Assembly: GCA_905233375.1 (NCBI GenBank)
Contig: CAJOEJ010000009.1
Span: forward strand, 40,770 to 104,769
Length of the DNA stretch: 64,000 nt
Direction: 5' to 3'
From: Paludibacteraceae bacterium
Lineage (GTDB): Bacteria > Bacteroidota > Bacteroidia > Bacteroidales > Paludibacteraceae
The notes beneath the pieces were generated by a model. The model searched no databases. It saw nothing but the letters and a program-made list of their open reading frames with translations, and was not told the origin of the DNA. Shown one piece after another: positions 61,091 through 64,000 of this stretch (the stretch's first letter is position 1; the number at the start of each line of letters is the position of its first letter). The position numbers and the translations under genes were made by a program.

Positions 61091-62443
61091 ATGATAGACA
61101 GAAACATCGATATAATCATTGAAAATCACTACGTTAACAACAAATCAGCATTGCTGTTAACAGGTGCAAGGCAGGTGGGCAAGACAATTGCCTTCCGCAG
61201 GTATGTAGAGAAAATGGGAATGGAGTTGGTGGAGATTAACTTCCATGAGGACCAGTTGGCAAAGAACATCTTCATCGGTGCGCAGAATGCACAGGAGGTG
61301 TTGCTGCGTATCAGTGCGCATACCCGTACGCGTTTGATACCAGGCAAGACGCTGATCTTCTTCGATGAGATACAGAAATATGCGGATGTGGTGACGTGGG
61401 TGAAGTTCTTGGTCGATGAAGGCAGTTATCGATATGCATTGAGCGGGAGTCTGTTAGGTGTGGAGCTGCAAGACATACGCAGTATGCCGGTGGGCTCGTT
61501 GGACATCCAGGATGTGTATCCGTTGACGCTTGAGGAGTTTGCGAGAGCGATAGGCGTGAGCGATGCGGTATTGGGTTCGATACGAGAAGCATGGGAGCAG
61601 CGTAAGCCGGTGGATGAGGTGGTGCATGCGAGTATGATGCGTGTGGTGAGTCTGTATCTGTTGGTAGGAGGTATGCCGGCAGCGGTGCAGACGTATATCG
61701 ACACGAACGACATGCAAGCGGTGCGAGGAAAACAAGAAGAGATACTGAAGTTATACCACTGGGACATTGCGCAGTACGATCCGGATAACAAGTTGTACCT
61801 GGACGAGATATTCGATCTGATCCCGACAGAGCTGAACGCGAAGAACAAGCGGTTTATCTTGAAGGATCTGAACGAACATCGGATGTTTGCGCGTCATGAG
61901 AACGGGTTTATATGGCTAAAGGATGCGGGAGTGGCGTTGCCGACATACAACGTAGAGGAGCCGCGAGTACCGCTGAAGTTGAGTGAACTACGGAACCTGT
62001 TTAAGTTATTCCAGAACGATGTGGGGCTTCTGGCAGCGCAATATGCGCAGGAGATAGCGATGCAGATCCTGACGGGAGATGTGAACATCAACTACGGTGC
62101 GATATACGAGAACTTTGTGGCGCAGGAGCTGCAAGCGCATGGATGGGCATTGCGGTATTTCAACAGCAAGAAGCAGGGAGAGGTGGATTTTGTGATTGAG
62201 GAGGGGACGAAGGTGCTGCCGATAGAGGTGAAGTCCGGTAAGGATTATCAGCGTCATTCGGCATTGACGAACCTGCTGACGAACAAGGAATACGGGATAT
62301 CGGAGGCTTTGGTGCTTAACAACGAGAACGTGAAGTATAAAGGAAACGTGCTGTATGTGCCGATATACATGACGATGTTCGTGGAGAAGAAGCGCGTGGT
62401 AGGCGAGACGAAGTACGTGCTGGATATGGATGGGTTGATATAG
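61091..62443 (+). CDS. AAA-family ATPase with DUF4143 domain
   Basis: Has 450 residues from ATG 61091 (an alternative GTG 61064 is in the leader repeat). AAA_14 domain: Walker A LLTGARQVGKTIAF, Walker B KTLIFFDEIQKYADV, sensor-like YALSGSLLGVEL. C-terminal DUF4143 domain with the nuclease-like stretch YFNSKKQGEVDFVIEEGTKVLPIEVKSGKDY (E-VDFV...EVK, PDDEXK-like). These proteins are numerous in Bacteroidales, their role is unclear, and they are often mobile or variable. It is monocistronic with a terminator at 62475-62509. Confidence 0.92.
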   Translation: MIDRNIDIIIENHYVNNKSALLLTGARQVGKTIAFRRYVEKMGMELVEINFHEDQLAKNIFIGAQNAQEVLLRISAHTRTRLIPGKTLIFFDEIQKYADVVTWVKFLVDEGSYRYALSGSLLGVELQDIRSMPVGSLDIQDVYPLTLEEFARAIGVSDAVLGSIREAWEQRKPVDEVVHASMMRVVSLYLLVGGMPAAVQTYIDTNDMQAVRGKQEEILKLYHWDIAQYDPDNKLYLDEIFDLIPTELNAKNKRFILKDLNEHRMFARHENGFIWLKDAGVALPTYNVEEPRVPLKLSELRNLFKLFQNDVGLLAAQYAQEIAMQILTGDVNINYGAIYENFVAQELQAHGWALRYFNSKKQGEVDFVIEEGTKVLPIEVKSGKDYQRHSALTNLLTNKEYGISEALVLNNENVKYKGNVLYVPIYMTMFVEKKRVVGETKYVLDMDGLI

Positions 62444-62474
62444 TGAAGTAATCCTATTTTATAATACCCTTTTA

Positions 62475-62509
62475 AGGCGATCCATTTGGATGGGTCGCTT
62501 GTTTTTTTC
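62475..62509 (+). terminator. Terminator after the DUF4143 ATPase gene
   Basis: GGCGATCCAT / ATGGGTCGCT stem with wobble and a T7 tract. Confidence 0.8.
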
Positions 62510-62569
62510 TAAAATGCCCCTCATTTCTGACGATAATCGCTTCCCTGAATGCCGCGTTAAGTAAGCGAC

Positions 62570-62600
62570 AAAGGAGTCTCACACGAGACTCCTTTTTCTT
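62570..62600 (-). terminator. Terminator for the AraC gene (bidirectional shape)
   Basis: AAAGGAGTCTC-ACAC-GAGACTCCTTT, 11-bp stem with T-runs on both strands. Confidence 0.85.
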
Positions 62601-62601
62601 T

Positions 62602-63489
62602 CTATGCGTCTTCAGACGTTGAAAGAGCCTCTTTGTATGCCAGCGGGTAGATGCCGGTGGCACGCTTGAAGTAACGGCAGAAATTCGCGGTCGTCGGGAA
62701 TCCAAGCTGAATGGATACCTCTTTGATGGACTGTTCCGGATGCTCGCTTATCATACGTTTTGCCTGATTGCTGATATAGTTCTGGATCCACTCCAATGGA
62801 GAAGTGCCGTCATTATATGCACGGAAAATCTTTGAGAAATATCGCGGATCGTAACCTAATAACTTGGCGTAATAGTTTACATTTCGCTCCTCTTTATAGT
62901 GCTCTGCAACGAGATTACAGAAGGTGAGATAGATATGTCCCATGCGGTCTTTGTTCCACTCTGTATCTTGCTCATGACGAATCGACATGTACAACTCATA
63001 TGCCACTGACAGCTGCTGCTCCAGCAAACGATGCTTGTTGGGAAGCTCTTCCTCGCTTCGGCTCGCTATATAATTGATCACACCAAGAAGTAGTAAAAGA
63101 TTTTCCGCTTGCTCGTCTGTCAAATGACATATCGGACTTTGGCAAAGTAACTCCATGTCACTGGGGTTGAATTTCAACTCCGAATTCGCAAATTTAGAGG
63201 GATCGAAGAGCAACCATGCATGCGCGTAATCCTCGCTGTGCTCAAGAGGACGGATAATATGACCCGGAAGAAAAACAGTTAAGTCATTCTTTCGAGCACG
63301 GATTTCCTTCATGTCATATAAAGAATGAGAACTGCCGCATAAATTCAACGACAATATGATATAGGGATACACGATGTCAATATCAGGTAAAGCACCTTTT
63401 CGCCCCTTTTCATTCATGCAAAGAATAATACCATTTGATTCTATGCCTTCTCGGTCTTTTTTACTCGATAACTGTGAATAATTTTCCAT
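62602..63489 (-). CDS. AraC-family transcriptional regulator
   Basis: Has 295 residues from ATG 63489. The N-terminal cupin-like sensor region (NDLTVFLPGHIIRPLEHSEDYAHAWLLFDP) and C-terminal AraC double helix-turn-helix (YYAKLLGYDPRYFSKIFRAYNDGTSPLEWIQNYISNQAKRMI...IKEVSIQLGFPTTANFCRYFKRATGIYPLAYKE) are clear. The ligand is unknown. It is divergent from the lipoprotein gene whose promoter is at 63603-63633, and so is a candidate regulator of it. Confidence 0.94.
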   Translation of the reverse strand: MENYSQLSSKKDREGIESNGIILCMNEKGRKGALPDIDIVYPYIILSLNLCGSSHSLYDMKEIRARKNDLTVFLPGHIIRPLEHSEDYAHAWLLFDPSKFANSELKFNPSDMELLCQSPICHLTDEQAENLLLLLGVINYIASRSEEELPNKHRLLEQQLSVAYELYMSIRHEQDTEWNKDRMGHIYLTFCNLVAEHYKEERNVNYYAKLLGYDPRYFSKIFRAYNDGTSPLEWIQNYISNQAKRMISEHPEQSIKEVSIQLGFPTTANFCRYFKRATGIYPLAYKEALSTSEDA

Positions 63490-63509
63490 AACTTTTCTGA
63501 AATTTTGTG

Positions 63510-63540
63510 CAAATATACTGCTTTTTTCTGATATATGCAA
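63510..63540 (-). promoter_or_regulatory. Promoter of the AraC gene
   Basis: Minus-strand TATATTTG (63510-63517), TTG (CAA 63538-63540), 20-base spacer. Confidence 0.82.
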
Positions 63541-63602
63541 ATTTTTTCACACATTTTGGTAGCAAAAAGGCGAAAATTGATAACACTTTCTCGCGCAAAT
63601 AT

Positions 63603-63633
63603 TTGTGTATATGAAAAAAAAGCAGTATCTTTG
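63603..63633 (+). promoter_or_regulatory. Promoter of the lipoprotein gene
   Basis: TTG 63603-63605, 20 bases, TATCTTTG 63626-63633. This leaves a leader of about 265 bases before ATG 63903. Confidence 0.82.
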
Positions 63634-63676
63634 CAGCGTTTTTGGACAAAGGAGTCTATTACACACTTTTTGGAAC

Positions 63677-63790
63677 ATGATTTTGGATCAAATCCTCACA
63701 TATAACTTCTTAATGGCAAGCGCGGCGGCGCATGTATGTATGTATGTATGTATGTATGTATGTGGCGCGCGACGCGCTCACAAGAGGTAG
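63677..63790 (+). CDS. Possible 37-residue leader ORF crossing the ATGT repeat
   Basis: ATG 63677 to TAG 63788-63790: MILDQILTYNFLMASAAAHV, then Cys/Met/Tyr/Val residues encoded by the tetranucleotide repeat, then GARRAHKR. Any change in repeat number not divisible by three shifts its frame. It may be a coincidental ORF. Confidence 0.3.
   Translation: MILDQILTYNFLMASAAAHVCMYVCMYVCGARRAHKR
63732..63763. repeat. (ATGT)8 tetranucleotide microsatellite
   Basis: Eight perfect ATGT units in the leader of the lipoprotein gene, flanked by GC-rich GCGCGG/GCGCGC sequence. Confidence 0.95.
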
Positions 63791-63801
63791 CAAATCAGGC
63801 A

Positions 63802-63851
63802 GATAAACCGACAAACAGGCGGCAGGTGCTTCGTGCACTTGTCGCTTTATC
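63802..63851 (+). promoter_or_regulatory. Long imperfect hairpin in the lipoprotein leader
   Basis: GCGGCAGGTGC (63819-63829) pairs with GCACTTGTCGC (63835-63845) through G-U wobbles. GATAAA (63802) can close with TTTATC (63846-63851). A regulatory RNA structure is possible. No T-run follows, so it is not a terminator. Confidence 0.45.
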
Positions 63852-63902
63852 GTATATAATTAACAAATTAACTAATATTTATTAACTAAAATCATTTAAA
63901 GT

Positions 63903-64000
63903 ATGAGAAAAATCTTTTCTTTTGCTCTTGTAGCAGTGATGGTAGCGTCAATGTTCTCTTTTGTCGCTTGTAAAGGTAAGAACGAACCGGAACAGAAAAT
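63903..64000 (+). CDS. Lipoprotein, N-terminus only (runs off window)
   Basis: MRKIFSFALVAVMVASMFSFVACKGKNEPEQK: a signal peptide with lipobox FVAC, lipidated Cys 23, and the KGKNEPEQ start of the mature protein. The remainder is outside the window, so no function can be given. The leader carries an ATGT repeat and a hairpin. Confidence 0.85.
   Translation, partial: MRKIFSFALVAVMVASMFSFVACKGKNEPEQK

Noticed and set aside
63732..63763. CRISPR-like array
   Set aside because: A four-base unit without spacers is a microsatellite; no cas genes are present in the window.
1..64000. tRNA or rRNA genes
   Set aside because: No cloverleaf-like sequence with TTCGA-type T-loops and no conserved rRNA segments were noticed by eye. 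A tRNAscan run could still find one I missed.

Overview
The window is bacterial chromosome from the Bacteroidota, almost certainly Bacteroidales. The clearest sign is the promoter: about twenty genes are preceded by TTG, a 20-base spacer and TAnnTTTG, the sigma-ABfr type promoter of this phylum. The gene content agrees: a GT5-like protein divergent from panC, the rpmB-rpmG-DUF4295 cassette, a TonB-dependent receptor with a carboxypeptidase-regulatory-like N-domain, an N-rubredoxin rubrerythrin, an SppA of the 67K type, an AmgK/RapZ-C/MurU-like trio, and secreted proteins ending in a short 'RDG..L...NG..Y...G' tail. Genus cannot be fixed from the sequence. I found no rRNA, tRNA, CRISPR array or complete insertion sequence.

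Layout. 1-4.4 kb: GT5-like gene (cut by the window edge), panC, pdxB, proS. 4.4-5.0 kb: a gene-poor stretch with a terminator, two dispersed repeats and an orphan promoter over a 27-residue ORF. 5.0-7.6 kb: menA, and an MlaE/MlaF lipid transporter pair. 7.6-9.6 kb: a small secreted protein and an M6 metalloprotease, running into xth and lptB. 11-18.2 kb: a tightly overlapped envelope-glycan cluster (kelch lipoprotein, Wzi-like barrel, DUF4254, GT9, WaaP-like kinase, CDP-glycerol transferase-like protein, O-antigen ligase-like protein). 18.2-22.4 kb (minus): grpE, dnaJ and an outer-membrane barrel. 22.4-22.9 kb: a highly structured intergenic region. 22.9-27.6 kb (minus): rubrerythrin, SulP transporter, TonB-dependent receptor. 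27.7-31 kb: a four-gene operon built around a membrane protein with two Rossmann-like domains and a RyR domain, plus a free-standing RyR protein. 31-34.3 kb: WG-repeat protein, a nuclease-gene remnant, a TPR-like protein, ribosomal proteins L28 and L33 and DUF4295. 34.3-37.3 kb: lipid kinase and an amino-sugar kinase/RapZ-C/nucleotidyltransferase trio. 37.3-55.7 kb: housekeeping and envelope genes (SpoU methyltransferase, BamA/TamA-like protein, rnhB, sppA, lpxK, MsbA-like exporter, mnmA, cca, ileS, AsmA). 55.7-64 kb: an accessory region with an AAA+ ATPase module, two frameshifted genes, an acidic protein, a secreted-protein remnant, a DUF4143 ATPase, an AraC regulator and the start of a lipoprotein.

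The most unusual feature is a family of degenerate 7-bp tandem repeats (CAATNAC/GTNATTG, CAATCTT, CAATCGT, TTGTACA, CCTTTGT). They fill spaces between genes exactly, supply start codons and N-termini (menA, the MsbA-like exporter, mnmA), and sit in frame inside conserved housekeeping enzymes (mnmA twice, cca, the SpoU methyltransferase). A roughly 50-bp GC-rich hairpin element travels with the heptads; one copy is intergenic and the other is inside mnmA. A second hairpin family is in frame inside ileS and the AsmA-family gene. This resembles, in principle, the palindromic elements that insert into Rickettsia genes.
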